64,000 nucleotides of DNA, taken from positions 62,001 through 126,000 of the forward strand of contig NZ_BEXA01000004.1 in assembly GCF_003864335.1 (NCBI RefSeq), in the 5' to 3' direction. The position numbers and the translations under genes are program-made. The notes under the pieces were generated by a model. It was given only the letters and a program-made list of their open reading frames with translations. It searched no databases and had not been told where the DNA came from. Positions 48,841 through 58,683 of this stretch are shown one piece after another (the stretch's first letter is position 1; every line of letters begins with the position of its first letter). Source of the stretch: Lentilactobacillus kosonis (GTDB taxonomy: Bacteria; Bacillota; Bacilli; Lactobacillales; Lactobacillaceae).

Positions 48841-50958
48841 TTAATTATTTTCTAACCTACCGGCAACTAATTCTTGATCTTCTTCACTAATAGCAGTTAA
48901 TTCTTCTAATTGATGCAATTGAAGGGTTTGAGCTTGATTAATTTCACTATACAACGCACTAATCATAGTTCTAGGTAATCTTCCAGTGGAACTAGCTTGC
49001 TGAACAAAATTATATTCAAATTGGAAAGCCTGAATATAAAGATCACTATCAACTGAAACGACTTTTTGCTTATATTCGTGACTAATCTGTTTTAAATAGT
49101 CATTAAGGGCCTGGCGAACATCATAAATATAACCATTATCACTCTGGTATTTTTCAAGGCGCGCCTTTAACACACTATCCAAATATGCATCAGTCTGTTC
49201 CAAGACTTCGTCATTTAGAGCGATTACGGCTCCTCTAATATTCTTCCACTTAGCCCATTCTTCAGGAGATTTAGTTTCCTTAAACTGCTCGCGTGAACGT
49301 TGTCGTTGCTTTGGAGTTATAACTCCGTGCATGACGTGCCACTTAGCATGCTTATATTGCTTCTTCAACACATGAAGTTCATGTTTAATAGTCCACTTAT
49401 TTTTCAAACCTGATTTCCAATGATTAATGGCATTATCGTAGATGTTAACTACTTCAGTTCCATACTTGTCGCTAACTTCATTACCATGAATGTACCCACG
49501 GATATAATCTTTTGTCTGATCTAATAATGATTGGAATTGGTCATTCGTCACGGACCGTGGAGTCCACCCCTTTTGAGTTTGTAATTGTGCTGTTAATTCT
49601 TCACGAATAGCGTGATCACTAATTTGTGAACGAATTTGCAGGGTCGCATAATCAACCATCTTACTTCTAACATGCGCAATATCATCTGGCGTGTAGGCCG
49701 CTTCTTCCTTTGGCATGACCATTGGTAACATAACCGCACTAACAACCATGCTAATTAGGATTACTAATGTCGCAACCAGAATTAATTCTTCTCGATAAGG
49801 AAACGCCTGACCACCGATTAACCTGGGTAACGAGAAGGCCATTGCCAACGTCATTGTCCCATGTACCCCACCTAACGCAAAAATTTGCGCATTTTGATGG
49901 TGCAGCGCATTATCGCTTGATGTTCCAAACAATGATCGGATATCTTCTTGACCTTCACGGATAACCCAGAAATAACGAATAGTAAGCATGGCCGCATAAA
50001 TTAAAATGGCCAATCCCAGCAACTGCATAGAACCAGGAACACCAATATTAACAAAATCTCGCCAAACCTCTGGTAATGATAATCCTAAAATTAAAAACAC
50101 CACACTATTTAAAACATTCGCAATTGTGGTCCAAATGGTACTCGATGTTAATTGCACCCGTGTAGAGGTAAGTCTTAGCCGAGAAGATTCCCAGTTATGA
50201 ACAATTCCCGTAGCCACAACTGCTAAAATTCCAGAGGTACCGAGCTGTTCGGCGATAATGTACACCAAAAATGGCGTCATCAAACTAACTGGAATAATCG
50301 AAGTTTCCGGATTATTAACATGCACATTTAACCATACTCTGATACCAACAATTATTAATCCTAAAATAATGCCAATTGTGACTCCACCAATTGAGACGAA
50401 TAAAAAATGACCCAGACCACTAAATAATGAAAATGAGCCTTTTTGTAACACGGACAACGCAAGATCTAACATCACTAATCCGGTGGCATCATTGAATAGC
50501 GATTCCAGTTCCAGCGCTTCACCCACTCCACCTGGCATTTTACTACCATTGTCACTAGTCAAAGACTTAACCGCTACCGCGTCAGTTGGCGTTACGATGG
50601 CAACCAATGCAATTGCTAAAGGTAATGTCCATTCAGTTTCAACTAAGTTAGTGAGAATTCCAACACTTAAAATTGTACCGATAATTAGTACAACTGATAA
50701 TAAGAAAATAGTGCTAAATTTTTGCCGAATTTTAGAAAATGATTGTCGTTGGCCATCAACAAACATCAATGGCGAAATGATCACCAACATAAAAAACTCT
50801 GGTTCTAACTCAAACCCCCTAAATACCGGGGTGAAAGATAGTAATAACCCCATTAAGATATAAATAAATGCATCAGGAACTTTTGGAATAAATTGCTTAA
50901 CAACATTGGCTGCAATTACACCCAACAATAGTAATCCAACTAAATATAACGATTCCAT
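48841..50958 (-). CDS. CPA1-family Na+/H+ antiporter
   Basis: NhaP/NHE-type exchanger: 12-13 helices in residues 1-410, with the ion-site Asp in FNDATGLVM, and a cytosolic tail of about 290 residues rich in charged helices. 705 residues from the ATG at 50958, behind GAGAGG. First gene of the three-gene operon CPA1-CPA2-YueI. Role in sodium or pH homeostasis. Confidence 0.92.
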   Translation of the reverse strand: MESLYLVGLLLLGVIAANVVKQFIPKVPDAFIYILMGLLLSFTPVFRGFELEPEFFMLVIISPLMFVDGQRQSFSKIRQKFSTIFLLSVVLIIGTILSVGILTNLVETEWTLPLAIALVAIVTPTDAVAVKSLTSDNGSKMPGGVGEALELESLFNDATGLVMLDLALSVLQKGSFSLFSGLGHFLFVSIGGVTIGIILGLIIVGIRVWLNVHVNNPETSIIPVSLMTPFLVYIIAEQLGTSGILAVVATGIVHNWESSRLRLTSTRVQLTSSTIWTTIANVLNSVVFLILGLSLPEVWRDFVNIGVPGSMQLLGLAILIYAAMLTIRYFWVIREGQEDIRSLFGTSSDNALHHQNAQIFALGGVHGTMTLAMAFSLPRLIGGQAFPYREELILVATLVILISMVVSAVMLPMVMPKEEAAYTPDDIAHVRSKMVDYATLQIRSQISDHAIREELTAQLQTQKGWTPRSVTNDQFQSLLDQTKDYIRGYIHGNEVSDKYGTEVVNIYDNAINHWKSGLKNKWTIKHELHVLKKQYKHAKWHVMHGVITPKQRQRSREQFKETKSPEEWAKWKNIRGAVIALNDEVLEQTDAYLDSVLKARLEKYQSDNGYIYDVRQALNDYLKQISHEYKQKVVSVDSDLYIQAFQFEYNFVQQASSTGRLPRTMISALYSEINQAQTLQLHQLEELTAISEEDQELVAGRLENN

Positions 50959-51183
50959 AATTCGCCCTCTCAATCACCGAATTTATTATTAAATCCATCA
51001 ATCATCGATATTTTCACTGATAGTGATTATCTACTAACTAAGATTATATAATTTCTATGATTAATCCACTCGAATTTATAACAATTTTTTCAAGTGAATC
51101 CAAATCAGAATTTAAATTCTATGCTTACCAAGCTATTATTTCAAGCCATTAAGTAATAATTATCATGATAGTAGTCGGTTAGC

Positions 51184-51212
51184 TTGTAAATCATAAACAC
51201 TATTGGTACGAT
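51184..51212 (+). promoter_or_regulatory. possible promoter of the DUF975 gene
   Basis: TTGTAA (51184-51189), 17-base spacer, TACGAT (51207-51212), 35 bases before the start codon. Confidence 0.5.
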
Positions 51213-51247
51213 AAAACTGATTTTAAATATTTTTAGGAGGTGACATA

Positions 51248-51974
51248 ATGTCTAAAACAAGTAGAGTTAATATTAAGGAATGGTCCAAAAAAGAACTCAA
51301 TAGTAACTTTAAGTTTTACGTTGTGTTGATTATTTGTGCATTACTAGCAATTATTTTAAGTCGAGGTATTTCAAGTTGGCCAGATGTTCATCAAATAGAT
51401 ATCGAAAACACTTCGCTCAATTTCATCTATGGATGGTTTGGACTTTCATTTGCAGTGTCAGTAATTGGCGCAATGTTTCAAACTAGTGCCATGTTTACAA
51501 TGATTGATATTACAAGAGGTGAGGAAAAACACACCGCCCCAATGCAAAAGACCTTTGCAATTTTTGATAAGGGTCAATACTTTCTTGGTTGGATTGTCAT
51601 TAGTATTCTCGTTGGTATCTTCACGTTCTTATGGAGTTTACTATTAATATTCCCAGGAATCATTAAAAGCTATGCTTACTCACAATCGGTATTTATTTAT
51701 CGTGATGCTATCAAACGTGGTAAGCCAATGGGCTATTTAGAAGCTATCACTGAAAGCCGAAAACGTATGGTTGGTAAGAAATGGTTCTTATTTGTTTTTT
51801 GATTTAAGCTTTTTAGGATGGATTATCTTAGCTACATTGACTGCTGGCATTTTAGGACTTTGGGTATTCCCTTACTACTGGATTTCAAAAGCTAAATTCT
51901 ACTCAGAATTTATCGATAAAACTGAACCAGTTAATAATGACCCAGTTGAAATGAGTGAAACTCCAGCGGAATAA
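51248..51974 (+). CDS. DUF975-family membrane protein (frameshifted)
   Basis: About 240 residues, five or six membrane helices, unknown function. Upstream part up to KKWFLFVF, then one extra T in the T6 run near 51798 throws the frame off; the next part is FDLSFLGWIILATLTAG to the stop at 51974. A perfect AGGAGGTGA site precedes the ATG. DUF975 proteins are common in lactobacilli and Streptococcus. Confidence 0.85.
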
Positions 51975-52047
51975 ATTGAAAGTAATTTGAGTTAATATTA
52001 TTTTTTTAGAATTACAAACAGCGCTTTTCAGCATTAAAGGTAAAATT

Positions 52048-52272
52048 ATGAAATTTAATATAACCCAGAAAAATATAAGCGAAGTCGTTAGATTTATAGC
52101 TGTGCTTGATTCTATGGGAACAGCCTTAATTACAAAGGACGTTGGAAATGCATTTTTACTAGTGGTTGGCATTTCTGGAATTATTGCGACGTTTTTTAGT
52201 CCGGGATTTTTCCTAAATACCGCTACTTTTAATTTTTTTAAAATGCATCAGAAATCATCCACTAAAAATTAA
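52048..52272 (+). CDS. small possible membrane protein
   Basis: 74 residues, one or two hydrophobic stretches (ALITKDVGNAFLLVVGISGIIATFF, of which FLLVVGISGIIATFF looks like a membrane helix). AAAGG lies seven bases before the ATG. I do not recognise it. A longer frame on the other strand overlaps but has no ribosome-binding site. Confidence 0.5.
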   Translation: MKFNITQKNISEVVRFIAVLDSMGTALITKDVGNAFLLVVGISGIIATFFSPGFFLNTATFNFFKMHQKSSTKN

Positions 52273-52289
52273 AAATATTTTCTACTTAA

Positions 52290-52330
52290 AAAGCTCCTGC
52301 TACAGTTTATTGCGTAGTAGGAACTTTTTT
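52290..52330 (+). terminator. terminator
   Basis: AGCTCCTGCTAC and GTAGTAGGAACT pair with two non-canonical positions, followed by six T. Confidence 0.7.
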
Positions 52331-52421
52331 AATTCTATCAGTGACTTCATCAACATAATTCAAAAATTTATTTAACTTGTGGAATAACGACTTAGATTGT
52401 ATGCCAATTACTTTTTCGAGC

Positions 52422-52749
52422 TCACATCAATACATCCGGCTGGCCATGTGCAATATATCTGTGATGCTGTCTTTTGACATTAAACATCGTCACGGTGTAA
52501 CTAGCATCTGGAGATAAATAGCTCTCGGAAATGCTATAAACATTCTTATGAAGATACTTACTTTCATCTTTGTCGTAATATGGTTTGGCCTTTAATGCGA
52601 TTACCGGATGCAAATCTTCTAGAATTCTCATTTTGACAGCACTGGTTGGTGAATCTGATGTCAAATCGATGACGACTAAAGCAATAACATATAAAGATGC
52701 CATTATCGCAATAAGACCTAACAAAACGATTTCTCTTTTTCTTATCCAA
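52422..52749 (-). CDS. small one-TM protein, family copy A (frameshifted near the start)
   Basis: First of four related small genes. A single N-terminal membrane helix (about LIAIMASLYVIALVV) followed by an outside domain: SPTSAVKMRI, HPVIALKAKPYYDKDES, YSISESYLSPD, YTVTMF, QPD. The TTG at 52749 has AGGGGGAGA upstream but is out of frame by one A in the A5 run near 52732. About 108 residues. Not recognised; very similar to copy D at 53649. Confidence 0.65.
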
Positions 52750-52794
52750 CGTTTCTCTCCCCCTATACTTCACCAATATGTATACTTAATAACT

Positions 52795-53105
52795 TTAATC
52801 AGGATATTCAGTTGGAAATGCAAGATAAAATATTAAAAAATTGTGGATCATAAATACATATGTTATTGGTACGGTGATATCCAAACTTTTATATGAGTAT
52901 TTATCGCTAATCGTATAATACCTTTCGCTTCCATAATCAAGCGACTTATCACGTTTAGGGTCAGACATTATTGCCTTAATTGGATGTCCCGAAAAGCCAT
53001 AGTTGTTCACACAGATTTCTTAGGTGATATTGATAGCAGCAACATACCTCCGCTAAAGACAACTACGACCTTGATTGCGAGTTTAATTATATTTCTAAAT
53101 TTCAT
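52795..53105 (-). CDS. small one-TM protein, family copy B (frameshifted)
   Basis: ATG at 53105 after AAGGAAG gives a membrane helix (IIKLAIKVVVVFSGGMLLL) and SPKKSV; after one missing base near 53013 the frame continues VNNYGFSGHPIKAIMSD with RYYTISDKY and ITVPITYVF to the stop at 52795. The order of elements (SPxxxV, HP, Y-x-IS, TV) matches copies A and D. About 103 residues. Function unknown. Confidence 0.55.
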
Positions 53106-53228
53106 TATTTGTATCTTCCTTAATGTGCTACCTACCCACTAAAATTTCGATGGGATTGGTATAACGTAGCGCAAGAACATAAAAATTCGGACCATAAATT
53201 TGTCCTGTCAAAATCTAGCCTACAATTT

Positions 53229-53548
53229 TTAAACAGCGACTGGCTCAGCTATCTTAAAGATCCAATATTTATGAATATTATAATTATCTATAGGGTTTCC
53301 TCCGGCACTATCTGGATAAATTGAATATTTGAAGCTTGTCGTATATATAGTACCATGCGTCTTATTTTCATCACTGTATGTTTCACTACCATCGCGATCG
53401 TAAGATGGATTACTTTAACGGCGCATACTGGACTTCCAGATACAAGCATTGTCATTTTGACAGCCATTTTTGATGACGTGGATAATATTAGAACAAGCGC
53501 GAATATTATTCCGATGGTAATTAATATGCCTTTGAATACTCTTTTCAT
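53229..53548 (-). CDS. small one-TM protein, family copy C (frameshifted)
   Basis: ATG at 53548 after a GGAG site; helix ILITIGIIFALVLIL, then SGSPVCAVKV. One missing A near 53423 leads to the frame NPSYDRDGSETYSDENKTHG with YTTSFKYSIYPDSAGG and a stop at 53229. SPxxAVK links it to the other copies; the rest has diverged. About 106 residues. Confidence 0.55.
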
Positions 53549-53648
53549 ATTTACTTCTCCATTCTAAAGTTCATCTTTGTCCGCTAAGGCGTCATAGTTG
53601 GCTCCGCAATCTAAACTTGCTTTCTTTCCATATTACCTTCCTGATAAT

Positions 53649-53975
53649 TTACACTTCATCAGGTTGTTCATATGCAATATATTTTCCATTATGTTTTTTT
53701 AAAGTAAACATCGTCACTGTGAAGCTACCATCTGATGACAAATATCTTTCAGATATACTATATATAGTTTTGTGAAAGGCCTCGCTCTCATCCTTGTCAT
53801 AATAAGGAGCAGACTTCGATGCAATTAGGGGATGATAATCTTCAAATATTCTCACCTTTACGGCTCCACTTGGAGACATTGATAACAGACGTAAAGTAAC
53901 CATTAAAATAATGTAAAAAACTGCTAATATTCCTAAAACAATAACGATATAACGCCATAATCTATGAGTTTTCAT
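53649..53975 (-). CDS. small one-TM protein, family copy D
   Basis: Intact, 108 residues: N-terminal helix (YIVIVLGILAVFYIILMVTL), then SPSGAVKVRI, HPLIASKSAPYYDKDES, HKTIYSISERYLSSD, FTVTMFTLKK and YIAYEQPDEV. About two thirds of positions in the outer domain agree with copy A. GAGGAGAG precedes the ATG. No known family comes to mind. Confidence 0.75.
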   Translation of the reverse strand: MKTHRLWRYIVIVLGILAVFYIILMVTLRLLSMSPSGAVKVRIFEDYHPLIASKSAPYYDKDESEAFHKTIYSISERYLSSDGSFTVTMFTLKKHNGKYIAYEQPDEV

Positions 53976-54027
53976 TAATACTCTCCTCGAAATATATCAG
54001 TAACCATTGTAATTTCATTCGATATGC

Positions 54028-54626
54028 TTAGCTTGCAATCCAATATGAATTAATCAAAAAAACTGCGACGGTTGATAATACGATTTCAGCTCTTTGTGAA
54101 TAAACAACTTTTAAAATCGCATGTATCCAGTTTGAGAAGAAATTCCCATAAGATCTGTATCTAATATTATCCATAAATTCATCTGATATTAACGCCACAA
54201 GCTTAAATATTATCAGCACAAAGTATAAGGTTACCAACGAGTTTACTGCTTGCATTATTGCGGACATAACATTATTAAAATTTGGGACCGAGAATAAAAT
54301 AATATATAACAACACTGAAAAATTGAAAATCATTATCACGCCACTTGATAAAAATATCCATATTGATGAAATAATGTAAGTTGGAATTATGGATACCAAA
54401 ATTGATGGAACCAAAATAATCGTAACCAACTTTAAAGCTTTTCCCAGTCCACCAATAGAAGTTGGAAAGCTTGTATCACTGGTGATGACACCGCCATTTT
54501 CTGAGAAAAATTTGCTACCTCCAGAAAATTTAAAAGGTGCAAAAAATGGCTACTACCAAAACTAAAAATAACCAAAACTTTGACAAATTTATTAGTTGAA
54601 AAAAGTCCTTTAACGTAGGTTTTCAT
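54028..54626 (-). CDS. multi-TM membrane protein of unknown function (two frameshifts)
   Basis: The ATG at 54626 begins MKTYVKGLFSTNKFVKVLV; removing one T near 54567 and one near 54548 (both in T runs) gives ILVLVVAIFAPFKFSGGS, KFFSENGGVITSDTSFPTS and then LVTIILVPSILVSIIPTYII to the stop at 54028. Corrected, 198 residues with about four helices. Follows the small-protein array. Not recognised. Confidence 0.6.
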
Positions 54627-54783
54627 TATCAGTTTTCCACCTCTTGTACAAATATTAGCTTTTGTTTTTCTTATGCTATCATTTAATTTTATTATAGATC
54701 AGTTTGCACAAAGTACAATGCTTACCCTCTATGTCACAAGACAAGTTATCAAAACCTTTATAAATGAATAAAAAGCTTCATAA

Positions 54784-54822
54784 AATAAGTCCCGCTCATA
54801 TACTCAATGAGCGGGACTTATT
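54784..54822 (-). terminator. terminator of the methionine operon
   Basis: AATAAGTCCCGCTCAT (54784-54799) pairs with ATGAGCGGGACTTATT (54807-54822). The peptidase stop codon lies inside the stem. Confidence 0.9.
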
Positions 54823-55969
54823 GTTTATGCAAATATTTTTTAGCAATCTCTTCGTAAGTATTAATGGTTTCAAAGAAACTTGTTAGCGTGGTAAATTCAT
54901 CAACTTGATGGGCCTTATCCCAAGCGTCTGGTCCTAAAATGACAACCGGCATATCGGAATTAGATTGAATGAATACGCTCGCGTCAGTTGCCCCATTAAT
55001 AATGGATAACTTTGACTTTCGGTCAACATAATCTAATTCAGCAGTTTCTACAACTAACTTGATAAATTCGTTATTCGGATTAGTCTCAACCGGATAAAAA
55101 TTATGAATTAACGAAAACTCCAATTGATAATCCGTCGTCTCATTAATTTCAGCAATTACCTGCTGGATTCGATCAATTACCTGATTATTTGGAAACTTCA
55201 ATGTTGGCCGAATATTCCCATAAATCTCAGCGTATTCAGGGATGATGTTAACCTGGTCGCCGCCTTTAATTAAAGTAACACTATGCTTAACCGGCCCTAA
55301 ATATTCGTCTTGTTTAATATCATCAAATAACGAGGCTTCTCGGTTAATGTATTTAACGATGCCATTAATCGCGTTGATTCCCTGTTCTGGAGTCGAGCTG
55401 TGGACAGCTTTTCCATAACTCTTAATTTGATAATTTAGACTTCCCGAATGAGCAAAGATTACTTCACCCCCAGTTGGTTCACCAACCACCATCGCAGAAA
55501 TATCTTTAGCAATTCCCTGTTCATTTAACCGATTAGCCCCAGGAGTACCATATTCTTCTCCAGCAGTTGCAATAAACCGGAGTTTCCCGGTAATCGGAAT
55601 ATGATGTTCGGTCAATTCAATTAATGCAATGATTTGAGCGGCTAACCCACTTTTCATATCAGCGGTGCCTCGACCATATGCCTGATCACCGACCAATGTG
55701 AATTTTAATGGCTCATGGGTCCACTTAGTCTCATCACCTAAGGCTACTGTGTCTTGATGTCCTTCAAATGCTAAGACCCGCTTATCTGTGCCATCCCCGA
55801 TTTCTGCAACCAAGTTAGCTCGATTATCACCAAACTCATCAATTTCACTACCAATTCCATGCTCGGCCAACTTCTCTGAAATGTATTTAGAAATGGATAA
55901 TTCGTTACCATTAACCGAATTTATTTCAACCAAGTGCCTTAAGATATCAATTTTTTCTGCTTGTTCCAC
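54818..55969 (-). CDS. M20-family metallopeptidase (ArgE/DapE type)
   Basis: Zinc-dependent deacylase or dipeptidase, 383 residues. Metal ligands: His in FEGHQDTVAL, Asp in GRGTADMKSG, Glu-Glu of ATAGEEYGT. The dimerisation domain (about 180-295) is present. As last gene of a Met T-box operon it may release methionine from an acylated or peptide form; that is inferred from context. Succinyl-diaminopimelate desuccinylase is the common automatic label. Confidence 0.88.
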   Translation of the reverse strand: MEQAEKIDILRHLVEINSVNGNELSISKYISEKLAEHGIGSEIDEFGDNRANLVAEIGDGTDKRVLAFEGHQDTVALGDETKWTHEPLKFTLVGDQAYGRGTADMKSGLAAQIIALIELTEHHIPITGKLRFIATAGEEYGTPGANRLNEQGIAKDISAMVVGEPTGGEVIFAHSGSLNYQIKSYGKAVHSSTPEQGINAINGIVKYINREASLFDDIKQDEYLGPVKHSVTLIKGGDQVNIIPEYAEIYGNIRPTLKFPNNQVIDRIQQVIAEINETTDYQLEFSLIHNFYPVETNPNNEFIKLVVETAELDYVDRKSKLSIINGATDASVFIQSNSDMPVVILGPDAWDKAHQVDEFTTLTSFFETINTYEEIAKKYLHKQ

Positions 55970-55994
55970 CTAAATTATCTCCAATCAACCATCC

Positions 55995-56693
55995 TTAACG
56001 ACTTTGATGATCCAGCTTTTTCGCAAGAAAATCACCAACTAATTGGACAACCAATACAAATAGTAATACTAGTAAGGTCGCTATCCATGTGACATCATTT
56101 GAGAATCGATTATAGCCATAAGCAATCGCAGTATTACCTAATCCACCAGCTCCGATTGCTCCAGCCATGGCTGTTAAGCCAATCAAACTAATCAAAGTTA
56201 CTGTAGTTACCCGTACTAATTCTGAACGAGCTTCTTGCAAATAAACATCGACGACTAAGTCCCAAAAGCTTGCCCCCACTGACTGAGCAGCTTCAATTTT
56301 ACCGTGGTCAACTCCTGACAACGCAACTTGCACCTGGCGAGCGTAAAAAGGAAATACCCCAAGCGATAATGGTACCAACGCTGCAGTCGTACCAATTTGC
56401 GTGCCGACGATTTTTTGAGTAACTGGCGCGATAAAGGCAAGTAAAATAATGAATGGAATCGCTCTAAAAATCGAAACAATTTTGTCAAAGACGTTAAACC
56501 AGAAACGGTTAGCTTTGATTCCATGTTCGTCTGTCAAGACCAAGCCAATTCCAAAAATTAGTCCTAGAATGCCACCGAAAATTGCTGACCAGAACGTCAT
56601 AAACAACGTTTGGCCAATTGAAGTCAGCCAGCCATCATCCCCGGACCAACCTAGACTAACTACGTTTGGTAATACACTTGTAATCCAATCCAT
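55995..56693 (-). CDS. metI: methionine ABC transporter permease
   Basis: Membrane subunit with five or six helices and the EAA-type loop (GKIEAAQSVGASFWDLV). 232 residues from the ATG at 56693, after AGGAAG. Works with MetN and MetQ. The start lies within the end of metN. Confidence 0.92.
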   Translation of the reverse strand: MDWITSVLPNVVSLGWSGDDGWLTSIGQTLFMTFWSAIFGGILGLIFGIGLVLTDEHGIKANRFWFNVFDKIVSIFRAIPFIILLAFIAPVTQKIVGTQIGTTAALVPLSLGVFPFYARQVQVALSGVDHGKIEAAQSVGASFWDLVVDVYLQEARSELVRVTTVTLISLIGLTAMAGAIGAGGLGNTAIAYGYNRFSNDVTWIATLLVLLFVLVVQLVGDFLAKKLDHQSR

Positions 56694-57780
56694 TATTTTC
56701 ACTTCCTTCAGCTAATGAAATCTCAGTTGCTTGAACGCCAGCAGTATGCAAATACTCAACGGCCTTTTGACGACTTTCGTCATCACCAGTCACAACTACG
56801 TATAATGTACCAACTGGCGTATCTCTTAATAACTCAACGTTTCCATAAATGATACTAGTTTGAACACCAAACTTAGCGTATAACTGTGTCACGATTGGGT
56901 CACCGGTTGAATTACCCTCGTAGGTTAATTTCAATACTGTCGTATTTGCGGCGTCAGATCCTTGAGACTGTCTCAAAATAGATAATGCATCCTGAGAATT
57001 CTGTTCAGTTCCAACTAATTCTTTAGTAAGGGCTGATTGTGAGTTAGTAAAAATGTCTAGTAGACTACCCCGTTCAATAATTTGTCCCGCACTCATTACG
57101 GCTACCTTATTAGCAACCTTTTTAACGGCATCCATTTCATGGGTAATTAACACTATTGTTAAACCCAGTTCTTTATTCAATTTAGCCAGCAAATCCAAAA
57201 TTTGTGTTGTATTCTTAGGATCCAAAGCAGAAGTAGCTTCATCAGAAATTAAAATATCCGGTTTGTTAGCCAAAGCTCGTGCAATAGCAACCCGTTGCTG
57301 TTGACCACCAGATAATTCAGTTGGGTATGCGTCGCCACGTTCCCCTAAGTCAACCAAATCTAACAATTCCTGGGCTCGATCAGTAATTTCTTTTTCTTTT
57401 AGATGGCTATGACGAAGTGCAAACTTAACGTTTTCAATAACTGTCCGTTCTTCCAACAAGTTAAAGTGTTGAAAAATCATCCCGATACCTCGGCGTTCTT
57501 CCCGTAATTCTTTAGTACTTAACATGGTTGCTTGTTTGCCATCTTGTTTTGAGAAAATAATTTTCCCGTTAATTTCAATAGTTCCATTTGTTGGAATCTG
57601 AAGTAAGTTAATTACCCTTACCAAAGTTGACTTTCCCGCACCGGAATAACCAACGACTCCATAGATATCCCCCTTCTCAACCTCTAAAGAAACATCCTTG
57701 ACCGCTTTAATCTGGTCAGGTTCTTTTCCTTTATCGAAGAAAACATCGATATTATCTAATTTAATTACTGTCTCACTCAT
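56656..57780 (-). CDS. metN: methionine ABC transporter ATP-binding protein
   Basis: ATPase with Walker A GYSGAGKST, signature LSGGQQQRVAIARAL, Walker B ILISDEATSALD, and the C-terminal NIL domain (about 290-360) that binds methionine for feedback. 374 residues; the end overlaps metI by 38 bases, longer than usual, so the last 12 residues may be a small frame error. Confidence 0.93.
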   Translation of the reverse strand: MSETVIKLDNIDVFFDKGKEPDQIKAVKDVSLEVEKGDIYGVVGYSGAGKSTLVRVINLLQIPTNGTIEINGKIIFSKQDGKQATMLSTKELREERRGIGMIFQHFNLLEERTVIENVKFALRHSHLKEKEITDRAQELLDLVDLGERGDAYPTELSGGQQQRVAIARALANKPDILISDEATSALDPKNTTQILDLLAKLNKELGLTIVLITHEMDAVKKVANKVAVMSAGQIIERGSLLDIFTNSQSALTKELVGTEQNSQDALSILRQSQGSDAANTTVLKLTYEGNSTGDPIVTQLYAKFGVQTSIIYGNVELLRDTPVGTLYVVVTGDDESRQKAVEYLHTAGVQATEISLAEGSENNGLDYKCITKRS

Positions 57781-57811
57781 GAACTCACCTCAAACTACTT
57801 TCTAACCAATA

Positions 57812-58660
57812 TTATTTAGTAACATCTAAATCCCAAGCAGGAATTTCTGAACTACCATATTCTTTTTGAATTTCTTTCTTAACTTCTGGGGTTTGGTAAG
57901 CTTTAACAACATCTTTGTAGATTTGCTTGTTTCGGTTAGATTTTTTAGCGGCAATAATATTGATCCATCTCTTAGAATCTTTGTTAATAGGTTCAACGTA
58001 GATGGCACTCTTATAATTCAATCCTGCTGATTGAGCGAAGTTAGTATTAATCACTGCTGCGTCAACATCTGAAAGTGATCTAGCAACTTGACTGGCATCC
58101 AATTCTTTAATCTTAATATTCTTAGGATTTTTAGCAATTGAACTTAAAGTTGCTTGAGTTGTACCGGGTTTTAACGTAATCAAACCAGCATTTTTCAAGA
58201 CAAATAATGAACGTGATTCATTAGTTGCATCATTGGGAACAGCAATAGTTGCGCCATTCTTAAGATCTTTAATATTCTTTACCTTTTGTGAATACACGCG
58301 AATTGGGGTAATAAAGGTCTTACCAATTGACACCACTTTATTACCATTACTTTTATTCCAATCATTCAAGAAATCATAATGTTGGAAAGAGTTCAAATCA
58401 ATGTTGTCATTAACTAAGGCCTTATTAGGTTGGTTATAATCAGTAAATTTTTTGAACTTCAAAGTGATTTTGTACTTATCTTTAGCAACATCTGCAACCT
58501 TATCCCAAATGGCATCATCTTGCTTAGTACCAGACATAACTCCAATGGTCACAGTCTTCGCATTGTTACTTTCACTCCGACCGAAACTTAAATATCCAAT
58601 TCCTAAAATAACAATAATGACAATTGCCCAAATGGCGATATTTCTTCCTCTACGACTCAT
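57812..58660 (-). CDS. metQ: methionine-binding protein, NlpA family
   Basis: Substrate-binding subunit, 282 residues, NlpA fold (VTIGVMSGTKQD, ...DLNSFQHYDFL, ATIAVPNDATNESRSL). The N-terminus has a membrane helix (IAIWAIVIIVILGIGYLSF) but no lipobox cysteine, so it seems to stay anchored by an uncleaved helix instead of a lipid. First transporter gene of the operon. Confidence 0.9.
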   Translation of the reverse strand: MSRRGRNIAIWAIVIIVILGIGYLSFGRSESNNAKTVTIGVMSGTKQDDAIWDKVADVAKDKYKITLKFKKFTDYNQPNKALVNDNIDLNSFQHYDFLNDWNKSNGNKVVSIGKTFITPIRVYSQKVKNIKDLKNGATIAVPNDATNESRSLFVLKNAGLITLKPGTTQATLSSIAKNPKNIKIKELDASQVARSLSDVDAAVINTNFAQSAGLNYKSAIYVEPINKDSKRWINIIAAKKSNRNKQIYKDVVKAYQTPEVKKEIQKEYGSSEIPAWDLDVTK

Positions 58661-58683
58661 CTTAAATTCCTCATTTCTATTTT

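Noticed and set aside
51903-52172. 89-residue minus-strand frame opposite the small protein at 52048
   Set aside because: No ribosome-binding site, starts inside the DUF975 gene on the other strand.
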